Shown: positions 51,115 through 62,993 of the stretch, piece by piece | Layout of the letters: each line of letters opens with the position of its first letter | Numbering within the stretch: the first letter of the stretch is position 1 | Assembly: GCA_954871525.1 (NCBI GenBank) | Contig: OX940866.1 | Coordinates: forward strand, 16,887,001-16,951,000 | DNA: 64,000 bases | From: Parietaria judaica | Lineage: Eukaryota; Streptophyta; Magnoliopsida; Rosales; Urticaceae | Direction of reading: 5' to 3' | Program-made: the position numbers and the translations under genes | Notes under the pieces: generated by a model | What the model saw: only the letters and a program-made list of their open reading frames with translations | Databases searched by the model: none | Told to the model about the DNA's origin: nothing

Positions 51115-52914
51115 TTGTTGAAACTGGATTTTTAGAGAGCTACAAAAACTTTTAATGACAAAACTAACCCAATTTATAATAATACCACCCTAATAAAGTT
51201 CTAGCAGCTCAAATCTCATCAAGAACCCATCGTATTTGCCCTCGTAAGAAAACCAATTTTGAACACTTTTCGGTTAAGATTTTAACCCATTAACGACTTG
51301 CTATAGAAACTACGAGATAGTGCTTCGCTATTTAGGCATTAAAATAAGTAAATGTGATACAATTACACATTATTAAGCATTTTGAAGTTCATTTTTTGTT
51401 TAAAATATCGTTTAATTAGGGTTCTTTCGCAAAAAATGGGAAAAAGACTCAGTTTTTTTTGGAGCACGCATTAAATGTTGAAACTGGGTTTTAAGAAAGC
51501 TCCAAAAACTTTTAATACCAAAACAAACCCAATTTATAATAATATCACCCTAATGAAGGTCTAGCAACTCAAATCTCATCAAGAACCCATCATATTTGCC
51601 CTCGTAAGAAAACCAATTTTTAACACTTTTCGGTTAAGATTTTAACCCATTAACGACTTGCTATAGAAACTACGAGATAGTGCTTCGATATTTAGGCATT
51701 AAAATAAGTAAATGTGATACAATTACACATTATTAAGCATTTTGAAGTTCATTTTTTGTTTAAAATATCGTTTAATTAGGGTTCTTTCGCAAAAAATGGG
51801 AAAAAGACTCAGTTTTTTTTGGAGCACGCATTAATTGTTGAAACTGGGTTTTAAGAAAGCTCCAAAAACTTTTAATGCCAAAACAAACCCAATTTATAAT
51901 AATAGCACCCTAATGAAGGTCTAGCAACTCAAATCTCATCAAGAACCCATCATATTTGCCCTCGTAAGAAAACCAATTTTTAACACTTTTCGGTTAAGAT
52001 TTTAACCCATTAACGACTTGCTATAGAAACTACGAGATAGTGCTTCGCTATTTAGGCATTAAAATAAGTAAATGTGATACAATTACACATTATTAAGCAT
52101 TTTGAAGTTCATTTTTTGTTTAAAATATCGTTTAATTAGGGTTCTTTCGCAAAAAATGGGAAAAAGACTCAGTTTTTTTTGGAGCACGCATTAATTGTTG
52201 AAACTGGGTTTTAAGAAAGCTCCAAAAACTTTTAATGCCAAAACAAACCCAAATTATAATAATAGCACCCTAATGAAGGTCTAGCAACTCAAATCTCATC
52301 AAGAACCCATCGTATTTGCCCTCGTAAGAAAACCAATTTTTAACACTTTTCGGTTAAGATTTTAACCCATTAACGACTTGCTATAAAAACTACGAGATAG
52401 TGCTTCGCTATTTAGGCATTAAAATAAGTAAATGTGATACAATTACACATTATTAAGCATTTTGAAGTTCATTTTTTGTTTAAAATATCGTTTAATTAGG
52501 GTTCTTTCGCAAAAAATGGGAAAAAGACTCAGTTTTTTTTGGAGCACGCATTAATTGTTGAAACTGGGTTTTAAGAAAGCTCCAAAAACTTTTAATGCCA
52601 AAACAAACCCAATTTATAATAATAGCACCCTAATGAAGGTCTAGCAACTCAAATCTCATCAAGAACCCATCGTATTTGCCCTCGTAAGAAAACCAATTTT
52701 TAACACTTTTCGGTTAAGATTTTAACCCATTAACGACTTGCTATAGAAACTACGAGATAGTGCTTCGCTATTTAGGCATTAAAATAAGTAAATGTGATAC
52801 AATTACACATTATTAAGCATTTTGAAGTTCATTTTTTGTTTAAAATATCGTTTAATTAGGGTTCTTTCGCAAAAAATGGGAAAAAGACTCAGTTTTTTTT
52901 GGAGCACGCATTAA
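51115..52914. repeat. B' head followed by four A monomers
   Basis: The B' monomer at 51115 has a private CTGGATTTTTAG and ATTTTGAACAC. The A monomers at 51475 and 51835 share CATCATATT, which removes the CpG at offset 117. The monomer at 52195 has AAATTATAAT and TATAAAAAC, markers that become common further right. Confidence 0.75.
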
Positions 52915-53273
52915 TTGTTGAAACTGCGTTTTTAGAAGCTCCAAAAAATTTTAATGCCAAAAATAACTCAATTTATAATAAAATCACCGTAATGAAGGTC
53001 TAGCAACTCAAATTTCATCAAGAACCCATCGTATTTGCCCTCGTAAGAAAACCAATTTTTAACACTTTTCGGTTAAGATTTTAACCCATTAACGACTTGC
53101 TATAGAAACTACGAGATAGTGCTTCGCTATTTAGGCATTAAAATAAGTAAATGTGATACAATTACACATTATTAAGCATTTTGAAGTTCATTTTTTGTTT
53201 AAAATATCGTTTAATTAGGGTTCTTTCGCAAAAAATGGGAAAAAGACTCAGTTTTTTTTGGAGCACGCATTAA
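52915..53273. repeat. C-type divergent monomer, copy 2
   Basis: The head is CTGCGTTTTTAGAAGCTCC, followed by AAAAATAACTCAATTT and ATAAAATCACCG, matching the C-type monomer at 44631. It lacks two bases that copy has in the AGGGAG stretch. Length is 359 bp. The body after offset 80 is A-type. The two C heads are 8,284 bases apart with no other C head between them. Confidence 0.85.
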
Positions 53274-55433
53274 TTGTTGAAACTGGGTTTTAAGAAAGCT
53301 CCAAAAACTTTTAATTCCAAAACAAACCCAATTTATAATAATAGCACCCTAATGAAGGTCTAGCAACTCAAATCTCATCAAGAACCCATCGTATTTGCCC
53401 TCGTAAGAAAACCAATTTTTAACACTTTTCGGTTAAGATTTTAAACCATTAACGACTTGCTATAGAAACTACGAGATAGTGCTTCGCTATTTAGGCATTA
53501 AAATAAGTAAATGTGACACAATTACACATTATTAAGCATTTTGAAGTTCATTTTTTGTTTAAAATATCGTTTAATTAGGGTTCTTTCGCAAAAAATGGGA
53601 AAAAGACTCAGTTTTTTTTGGAGCACGCATTAATTGTTGAAACTGGGTTTTAAGAAAGCTCCAAAAACTTTTAATGCCAAAACAAACCCAATTTATAATA
53701 ATAGCACCCTAATGAATGTCTAGCAACTCAAATCTCATCAAGAACCCATCGTATTTGCCCTCGTAAGAAAACCAATTTTTAACACTTTTCGGTTAAGATT
53801 TTAACCCATTAACGACTTGCTATAGAAACTACGAGATAGTGCTTCGCTATTTAGGCATTAAAATAAGTAAATGTGATACAATTACACATTATTAAGCATT
53901 TTGAAGTTCATTTTTTGTTTAAAATATCGTTTAATTAGGGTTCTTTCGCAAAAAATGGGAAAAAGACTCAGTTTTTTTTGGAGCACGCATTAATTGTTGA
54001 AACTGGGTTTTAAGAAAGCTCCAAAAACTTTTAATGCCAAAACAAACCCAATTTATAATAATAGCACCCTAATGAAGGTCTAGCAACTCAAATCTCATCA
54101 AGAACCCACCGTATTTGCCCTCGTAAGAAAACAAATTTTTAACACTTTTCGGTTAAGATTTTAACCCATTAACGACTTGCTATAGAAACTACGAGATAGT
54201 GCTTCGCTATTTAGGCATTAAAATAAGTAAATGTGATACAATTACACATTATTAAGCATTTTGAAGTTCATTGTTTGTTTAAAATATCGTTTAATTAGGG
54301 TTCTTTCGCAAAAAATGGGAAAAAGACTCAGTTTTTTTTTTAGCACGCATTAATTGTTGAAACTGGGTTTTAAGAAAGCTCCAAAAACTTTTAATGCCAA
54401 AACAAACCCAATTTATAATAATAGCACCCTAATGAAGGTCTAGCAACTCAAATCTCATCAAGAACCCACCGTATTTGCCCTCGTAAGAAAACCAATTTTT
54501 AACACTTTTCGGTTAAGATTTTAACCCATTAACGACTTGCTATAGAAACTACGAGATAGTGCTTCGCTATTTAGGCATTAAAATAAGTAAATGTGATACA
54601 ATTACACATTATTAAGCATTTTGAAGTTCATTTTTTGTTTAAAATATCGTTTAATTAGGGTTCTTTCGCAAAAAATGGGAAAAAGACTCAATTTTTTTTG
54701 GAGCACGCATTAATTGTTGAAACTGGGTTTTTAGAGAGCTACAAAAACTTTTAATGACAAAACTAACCCAATTTATAATAATACCACCCTAATAAAGTTC
54801 TAGCAGCTCAAATCTCATCAAGAACCCATCGTATTTGCCCTCGTAAGAAAACCAAATTTTAACACTTTTCGGTTAAGATTTTAACCCATTAACGACTTGC
54901 TATAAAAACTACGAGATAGTGCTTCGCTATTTAGGCATTAAAATAAGTAAATGTGATACAATTACACATTATTAAGCATTTTGAAGTTCATTTTTTGTTT
55001 AAAATATCGTTTAATTAGGGTTCTTTCGCAAAAAATGGGAAAAAGACTCAGTTTTTTTTGGAGCACGCATTAATTGTTGAAACTGGGTTTTAAGAAAGCT
55101 CCAAAAACTTTTAATGCCAAAACAAACCCAATTTATAATAATAGCACCCTAATGAAGGTCTAGCAACTCAAATCTCATCAAGAACCCATCGTATTTGCCC
55201 TCGTAAGAAAACCAATTTTTAACACTTTTCGGTTAAGATTTTAACCCATTAACGACTTGCTATAGAAACTACGAGATAGTGCTTCGCTATTTAGGCATTA
55301 AAATAAGTAAATGTGATACAATTACACATTATTAAGCATTTTGAAGTTCATTTTTTGTTTAAAATATCGTTTAATTAGGGTTCTTTCGCAAAAAATGGGA
55401 AATAGACTCAATTTTTTTTGGAGCACGCATTAA
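53274..55433. repeat. Four A monomers, then one B' head and one A monomer
   Basis: The A monomers at 53994 and 54354 carry CCACCGTATT (T-to-C at offset 116), a marker shared by many monomers to the right. The monomer at 53994 has AACAAATTTTT, CATTGTTTG and the TTTTTTAG tail. The B' monomer at 54714 has ACCAAATTTTAAC and TATAAAAAC. Confidence 0.75.
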
Positions 55434-58400
55434 TTGTTGAAACTGGGTTTTTAGAGAGCTACAAAAACTTTTAATGACAAAACTAACCCAATTTATAATA
55501 ATACCACCCTAATAAAGTTCTAGCAGCTCAAATCTCATCAAGAACCCATCGTATTTGCCCTCGTAAGAAAACCAAATTTTAACACTTTTCGGTTAAGATT
55601 TTAACCCATTAACGACTTGCTATAGAAACTACGAGATAGTGCTTCGCTATTTAGGCATTAAAATAAGTAAATGTGATACAATTACACATTATTAAGCATT
55701 TTGAAGTTCATTTTTTGTTTAAAATATCGTTTAATTAGGGTTCTTTCGCAAAAAATGGGAAAAAGACTCAGTTTTTTTCGGAGCACGCATTAATTGTTGA
55801 AACTGGGTTTTAAGAAAGCTCCAAAAACTTTTAATGCCAAAACAAACCCAATTTATAATAATAGCACCCTAATGAAGGTCTAGCAACTCAAATCTCATCA
55901 AGAACCCACCGTATTTGCCCTCGTAAGAAAACCAATTTTTAACACTTTTCGGTTAAGATTTTAACCCATTAACGACTTGCTATAGAAACTACGAGATAGT
56001 GCTTCGCTATTTAGGCATTAAAATAAGTAAATGTGATACAATTACACATTATTAAGCATTTTGAAGTTCATTTTTTGTTTAAAATATCGTTTAATTAGGG
56101 TTCTTTCGCAAAAAATGGGAAAAAGACTCAGTTTTTTTTGGAGCACGCATTAATTGTTGAAACTGGGTTTTAAGAAAGCTCCAAAAACTTTTAATGCCAA
56201 AACAAACCCAAATTATAATAATAGCACCCTAATGAAGGTCTAGCAACTCAAATCTCATCAAGAACCCATCGTATTTGCCCTCGTAAGAAAACCAATTTTT
56301 AACACTTTTCGGTTAAGATTTTAACCCATTAACGGCTTGCTATAAAAACTACGAGATAGTGCTTCGCTATTTAGGCATTAAAATAAGTAAATGTGATACA
56401 ATTACACATTATTAAGCATTTTGAAGTTCATTTTTGGTTTAAAATATCGTTTAACTAGGGTTCTTTCGCAAAAAATGGGAAAAAGACTCAGTTTTTTTTG
56501 GAGCACGCATTAATTGTTGAAACTGGGTTTTAAGAAAGCTCCAAAAACTTTTAATGCCAAAACAAACCCAATTTATAATAATAGCACCCTAATGAAGGTC
56601 TAGCAACTCAAATCTCATCAAGAACCCATCGTATTTGCCCTCGTAAGAAAACCAATTTTTAACACTTTTCGGTTAAGATTTTAACCCATTAACGACTTGC
56701 TATAGAAACTACGAGATAGTGCTTCGCTATTTAGGCATTAAAATAAGTAAATGTGATACAATTACACATTATTAAGCATTTTGAAGTTCATTTTTTGTTT
56801 AAAATATCGTTTAATTAGGGTTCTTTCGCAAAAAATGGGAAATAGACTCAATTTTTTTTGGAGCACGCATTAATTGTTGAAACTGGGTTTTTAGAGAGCT
56901 ACAAAAACTTTTAATGACAAAACTAACCCAATTTATAATAATACCACCCTAATAAAGTTCTAGCAGCTCAAATCTCATCAAGAACCCATCGTATTTGCCC
57001 TCGTAAGAAAACCAAATTTTAACACTTTTCGGTTAAGATTTTAACCCATTAACGACTTGCTATAGAAACTACGAGATAGTGCTTCGCTATTTAGGCATTA
57101 AAATAAGTAAATGTGATACAATTACACATTATTAAGAATTTTGAAGTTCATTTTTTGTTTAAAATATCGTTTAATTAGGGTTCTTTCGCAAAAAATGGGA
57201 AAAAGACTCAGTTTTTTTCGGAGCACGCATTAATTGTTGAAACTGGGTTTTAAGAAAGCTCCAAAAACTTTTAATGCCAAAACAAACCCAATTTATAATA
57301 ATAGCACCCTAATGAAGGTCTAGCAACTCAAATCTCATCAAGAACCCACCGTATTTGCCCTCGTAAGAAAACCAATTTTTAACACTTTTCGGTTAAGATT
57401 TTAACCCATTAACGACTTGCTATAGAAACTACGAGATAGTGCTTCGCTATTTAGGCATTAAAATAAGTAAATGTGATACAATTACACATTATTAAGCATT
57501 TTGAAGTTCATTTTTTGTTTAAAATATCGTTTAATTAGGGTTCTTTCGCAAAAAATGGGAAAAAGACTCAGTTTTTTTTGGAGCACGCATTAATTGTTGA
57601 AACTGGGTTTTAAGAAAGCTCCAAAAACTTTTAATGCCAAAACAAACCCAAATTATAATAATAGCACCCTAATGAAGGTCTAGCAACTCAAATCTCATCA
57701 AGAACCCATCGTATTTGCCCTCGTAAGAAAACCAATTTTTAACACTTTTCGGTTAAGATTTTAACCCATTAACGGCTTGCTATAAAAACTACGAGATAGT
57801 GCTTCGCTATTTAGGCATTAAAATAAGTAAATGTGATACAATTACACATTATTAAGCATTTTGAAGTTCATTTTTTGTTTAAAATATCGTTTAATTAGGG
57901 TTCTTTCGCAAAAAATGGGAAAAAGACTCAGTTTTTTTTGGAGCACGCATTAATTGTTGAAACTGGGTTTTAAGAAAGCTCCAAAAACTTTTAATGCCAA
58001 AACAAACCCAATTTATAATAATAGCACCCTAATGAATGTCTAGCAACTCAAATCTCATCAAGAACCCATCGTATTTGCCCTCGTAAGAAAACCAATTTTT
58101 AACACTTTTCGGTTAAGATTTTAACCCATTAACGACTTGCTATAGAAACTACGAGATAGTGCTTCGCTATTTAGGCATTAAAATAAGTAAATGTGATACA
58201 ATTACACATTATTAAGCATTTTGAAGTTCATTTTTTGTTTAAAATATCGTTTAATTAGGGTTCTTTCGCAAAAAATGGGAAAAAGACTCAATTTTTTTTG
58301 GAGCACGCATTAATTGTTGAAACTGGGTTTTTAGAGAGCTACAAAAACTTTTAATGACAAAACTAACCCAATTTATAATAATACCACCCTAATAAAGTTC

Positions 58401-59753
58401 TAGCAGCTCAAATCTCATCAAGAACCCATCGTATTTGCCCTCGTAAGAAAACCAAATTTTAACACTTTTCGGTTAAGATTTTAACCCATTAACGACTTGC
58501 TATAGAAACTACGAGATAGTGCTTCGCTATTTAGGCATTAAAATAAGTAAATGTGATACAATTACACATTATTAAGCATTTTGAAGTTCATTTTTTGTTT
58601 AAAATATCGTTTAATTAGGGTTCTTTCGCAAAAAATGGGAAAAGGACTCAGTTTTTTTCGGAGCACGCATTAATTGTTGAAACTGGGTTTTAAGAAAGCT
58701 CCAAAAACTTTTAATGCCAAAACAAACCCAATTTATAATAATAGCACCCTAATGAACATCTAGCAACTCAAATCTCATCAAGAACCCACCGTATTTGCCC
58801 TCGTAAGAAAACCAATTTTTAACACTTTTCGGTTAAGATTTTAACCCATTAACGACTTGCTATAGAAACTACGAGATAGTGCTTCGCTATTTAGGCATTA
58901 AAATAAGTAAATGTGATACAATTACACATTATTAAGCATTTTGAAGTTCATTTTTTGTTTAAAATATCGTTTAATTAGGGTTCTTTCGCAAAAAATGAGA
59001 AAAAGACTCAGTTTTTTTTTTAGCACGCATTAATTGTTGAAACTGGGTTTTTAGAGAGCTCCAAAAACTTTTAATGCCAAAACAAACCCAAATTATAATA
59101 ATAGCACCCTAATGAAGGTCTAGCAACTCAAATCTCATCAAGAACCCATCGTATTTGCCCTCGTAAGAAAACCAATTTTTAACACTTTTCGGTTAAGATT
59201 TTAACCCATTAACGACTTGCTATAAAAAGTACGAGATAGTGCTTCGCTATTTAGGCATTAAAATAAGTAAATGTGATACAATTACACATTATTAAGCATT
59301 TTGAAGTTCATTTTTTGTTTAAAATATCGTTTAATTAGGGTTCTTTCGCAAAAAATGGGAAAAAGACTCAGTTTTTTTTGGAGCACGCATTAATTGTTGA
59401 AACTGGGTTTTAAGAAAGCTCCAAAAACTTTTAATGCCAAAACAAACCCAATTTATAATAATAGCACCCTAATGAAGGTCTAGCAACTCAAATCTCATCA
59501 AGAACCCATCGTATTTGCCCTCGTAAGAAAACCAATTTTTAACACTTTTCGGTTAAGATTTTAACCCATTAACGACTTGCTATAGAAACTACGAGATAGT
59601 GCTTCGCTATTTAGGCATTAAAATAAGTAAATGTGATACAATTACACATTATTAAGCATTTTGAAGTTCATTTTTTGTTTAAAATATCGTTTAATTAGTG
59701 TTCTTTCGCAAAAAATGGGAAAAAGACTCAATTTTTTTTGGAGCACGCATTAA
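55434..59753. repeat. 1,440-bp tetrameric higher-order repeat, three copies
   Basis: Units start at 55434, 56874 and 58314. Each is B' (ACCAAATTTTAAC, tail TTTTTTTCGGAG), A with CCACCGTATT, A with CCCAAATTATAAT and TATAAAAA, then A ending in CAATTTTTTTTGGAG. Copies 1 and 2 share AACGGCTTG in the third monomer. Copy 3 has replaced part of its third monomer by a B-like head (59034). Confidence 0.87.
59034..59393. repeat. Chimeric monomer with a short B-like head
   Basis: GGTTTTTAGAGAG is B-like, but the following CTCC and GCCAAAACAAACCC are A-type, and the AAATTATAAT marker of its place in the tetramer is kept. The tail of the previous monomer (TTTTTTTTTTAG) is also altered. The exchanged tract therefore spans the monomer boundary and ends before offset 29. 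Confidence 0.78.
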
Positions 59754-62700
59754 TTGTTGAAACTGGGTTTTTAGAGAGCTACAAAAACTTTTAATGACAA
59801 AACTAACCCAATTTATAATAATACCACCCTAATAAAGTTCTAGCAGCTCAAATCTCATCAAGAACCCATCGTATTTGCCCTCGTAAGAAAACCAATTTTT
59901 AACACTTTTCGGTTAAGATTTTAACCCATTAACGACTTGCTATAGAAACTACGAGATAGTGCTTCGCTATTTAGGCATTAAAATAAGTAAATGTGATACA
60001 ATTACACATTATTAAGCATTTTGAAGTTCATTTTTTGTTTAAAATATCGTTTAATTAGGGTTCTTTCGCAAAAAATGGGAAAAAGACTCAGTTTTTTTCG
60101 GAGCACGCATTAATTGTTGAAACTGGGTTTTAAGAAAGCTCCAAAAACTTTTAATGCCAAAACAAACCCAATTTATAATAATAGCACCCTAATGAAGGTC
60201 TAGCAACTCAAATCTCATCAAGAACCCACCGTATTTGCCCTCGTAAGAAAACCAATTTTTAACACTTTTCGGTTAAGATTTTAACCCATTAACGACTTGC
60301 TATAGAAACTACGAGATAGTGCTTCGCTATTTAGGCATTAAAATAAGTAAATGTGATACAATTACACATTATTAAGCATTTTGAAGTTCAATTTTTGTTT
60401 AAAATATCGTTTAATTAGGGTTCTTTCGCAAAAAATGGGAAAAAGACTCAATTTTTTTTGGAGCACGCATTAATTGTTGAAACTGGGTTTTTAGAGAGCT
60501 ACAAAAACTTTTAATGACAAAACTAACCCAATTTATAATAATACCACCCTAATAAAGTTCTAGCAGCTCAAATCTCATCAAGAACCCATCGTATTTGCCC
60601 TCGTAAGAAAACCAAATTTTAACACTTTTCGGTTAAGATTTTAACCCATTAACGACTTGCTATAGAAACTACGAGATAGTGCTTCGCTATTTAGGCATTA
60701 AAATAAGTAAATGTGATACAATTACACATTATTAAGCATTTTTAAGTTCATATTTTGTTTAAAATATCGTTTAATTAGGGTTCTTTCGCAAAAAATGGGA
60801 AAAAGACTCAGTTTTTTTTGGAGCACGCATTAATTGTTGAAACTGGGTTTTAAGAAAGCTCCAAAAACTTTTAATGCCAAAACAAACCCAATTTATAATA
60901 ATAGCACCCTAATGAAGGTCTAGCAACTCAAATCTCATCAAGAACCCATCGTATTTGCCCTCGTAAGAAAACCAATTTTTAACACTTTTCGGTTAAGATT
61001 TTAACCCATTAACGACTTGCTATAGAAACTACGAGATAGTGCTTCGCTATTTAGGCATTAAAATAAGTAAATGTGATACAATTACACATTATTAAGCATT
61101 TTGAAGTTCATTTTTTGTTTAAAATATCGTTTAATTAGTGTTCTTTCGCAAAAAATGGGAAAAAGACTCAATTTTTTTTGGAGCACGCATTAATTGTTGA
61201 AACTGGGTTTTTAGAGAGCTACAAAAACTTTTAATGACAAAACTAACCCAATTTATAATAATACCACCCTAATAAAGGTCTAGCAGCTCAAATCTCATCA
61301 AGAACCCATCGTATTTGCCCTCGTAAGAAAACCAATTTTTAACACTTTTCGGTTAAGATTTTAACCCATTAACGACTTGCTATAGAAACTACGAGATAGT
61401 GCTTCGCTATTTAGGCATTAAAATAAGTAAATGTGATACAATTACACATTATTAAGCATTTTGAAGTTCATTTTTTGTTTAAAATATCGTTTAATTAGGG
61501 TTCTTTCGCAAAAAATGGGAAAAAGACTCAGTTTTTTTCGGAGCACGCATTAATTGTTGAAACTGGGTTTTAAGAAAGCTCCAAAAACTTTTAATGCCAA
61601 AACAAACCCAATTTATAATAATAGCACCCTAATGAAGGTCTAGCAACTCAAATCTCATCAAGAACCCACCGTATTTGCCCTCGTAAGAAAACCAATTTTT
61701 AACACTTTTCGGTTAAGATTTTAACCCATTAACGACTTGCTATAGAAACTACGAGATAGTGCTTCGCTATTTAGGCATTAAAATAAGTAAATGTGATACA
61801 ATTACACATTATTAAGCTTTTTGAAGTTCAATTTTTGTTTAAAATATCGTTTAATTAGGGTTCTTTCGCAAAAAATGGGAAAAAGACTCAATTTTTTTTG
61901 GAGCACGCATTAATTGTTGAAACTGGGTTTTTAGAGAGCTACAAAAACTTTTAATGACAAAACTAACCCAATTTATAATAATACCACCCTAATAAAGTTC
62001 TAGCAGCTCAAATCTCATCAAGAACCCATCGTATTTGCCCTCGTAAGAAAACCAAATTTTAACACTTTTCGGTTAAGATTTTAACCCATTAACGACTTGC
62101 TATAGAAACTACGAGATAGTGCTTCGCTATTTAGGCATTAAAATAAGTAAATGTGATACAATTACACATTATTAAGCATTTTGAAGTTCATATTTTGTTT
62201 AAAATATCGTTTAATTAGGGTTCTTTCGCAAAAAATGGGAAAAAGACTCAGTTTTTTTCGGAGCACGCATTAATTGTTGAAACTGGGTTTTAAGAAAGCT
62301 CCAAAAACTTTTAATGCCAAAACAAACCCAATTTATAATAATAGCACCCTAATGAAGGTCTAGCAACTCAAATCTCATCAAGAACCCACCGTATTTGCCC
62401 TCGTAAGAAAACCAATTTTTAACACTTTTCGGTTAAGATTTTAACCCATTAACGACTTGCTATAGAAACTACGAGATAGTGCTTCGCTATTTAGGCATTA
62501 AAATAAGTAAATGTGATACAATTACACATTATTAAGCTTTTTGAAGTTCAATTTTTGTTTAAAATATCGTTTAATTAGGGTTCTTTCGCAAAAAATGGGA
62601 AAAAGACTCAATTTTTTTTGGAGCACGCATTAATTGTTGAAACTGGGTTTTTAGAGAGCTACAAAAACTTTTAATGACAAAACTAACCCAATTTATAATA

Positions 62701-62993
62701 ATACCACCCTAATAAAGTTCTAGCAACTCAAATCTCATCAAGAACCCATCGTATTTGCCCTCGTAAGAAAACCAAATTTTAACACTTTTCGGTTAAGATT
62801 TTAACCCATTAACGACTTGCTATAGAAACTACGAGATAGTGCTTCGCTATTTAGGCATTAAAATAAGTAAATGTGATACAATTACACATTATTAAGCATT
62901 TTGAAGTTCATATTTTGTTTAAAATATCGTTTAATTAGGGTTCTTTCGCAAAAAATGGGAAAAAGACTCAGTTTTTTTTGGAGCACGCATTAA
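59754..62993. repeat. Alternating B' and A monomers, 720-bp dimers
   Basis: B' heads lie at 59754, 60474, 61194, 61914 and 62634, alternating with A monomers except for one altered order. A 1,440-bp repeat is visible at 59394-60833 and 60834-62273 (TTAGTG marker, then B', CCACCGTATT, B' with CATATTTTG). The dimer of A with AAGCTTTTTG plus TTCAATTTTTG (61554, 62274) and B' with CATATTTTG (61914, 62634) is repeated last. This is the densest run of B' in the window. Confidence 0.82.
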
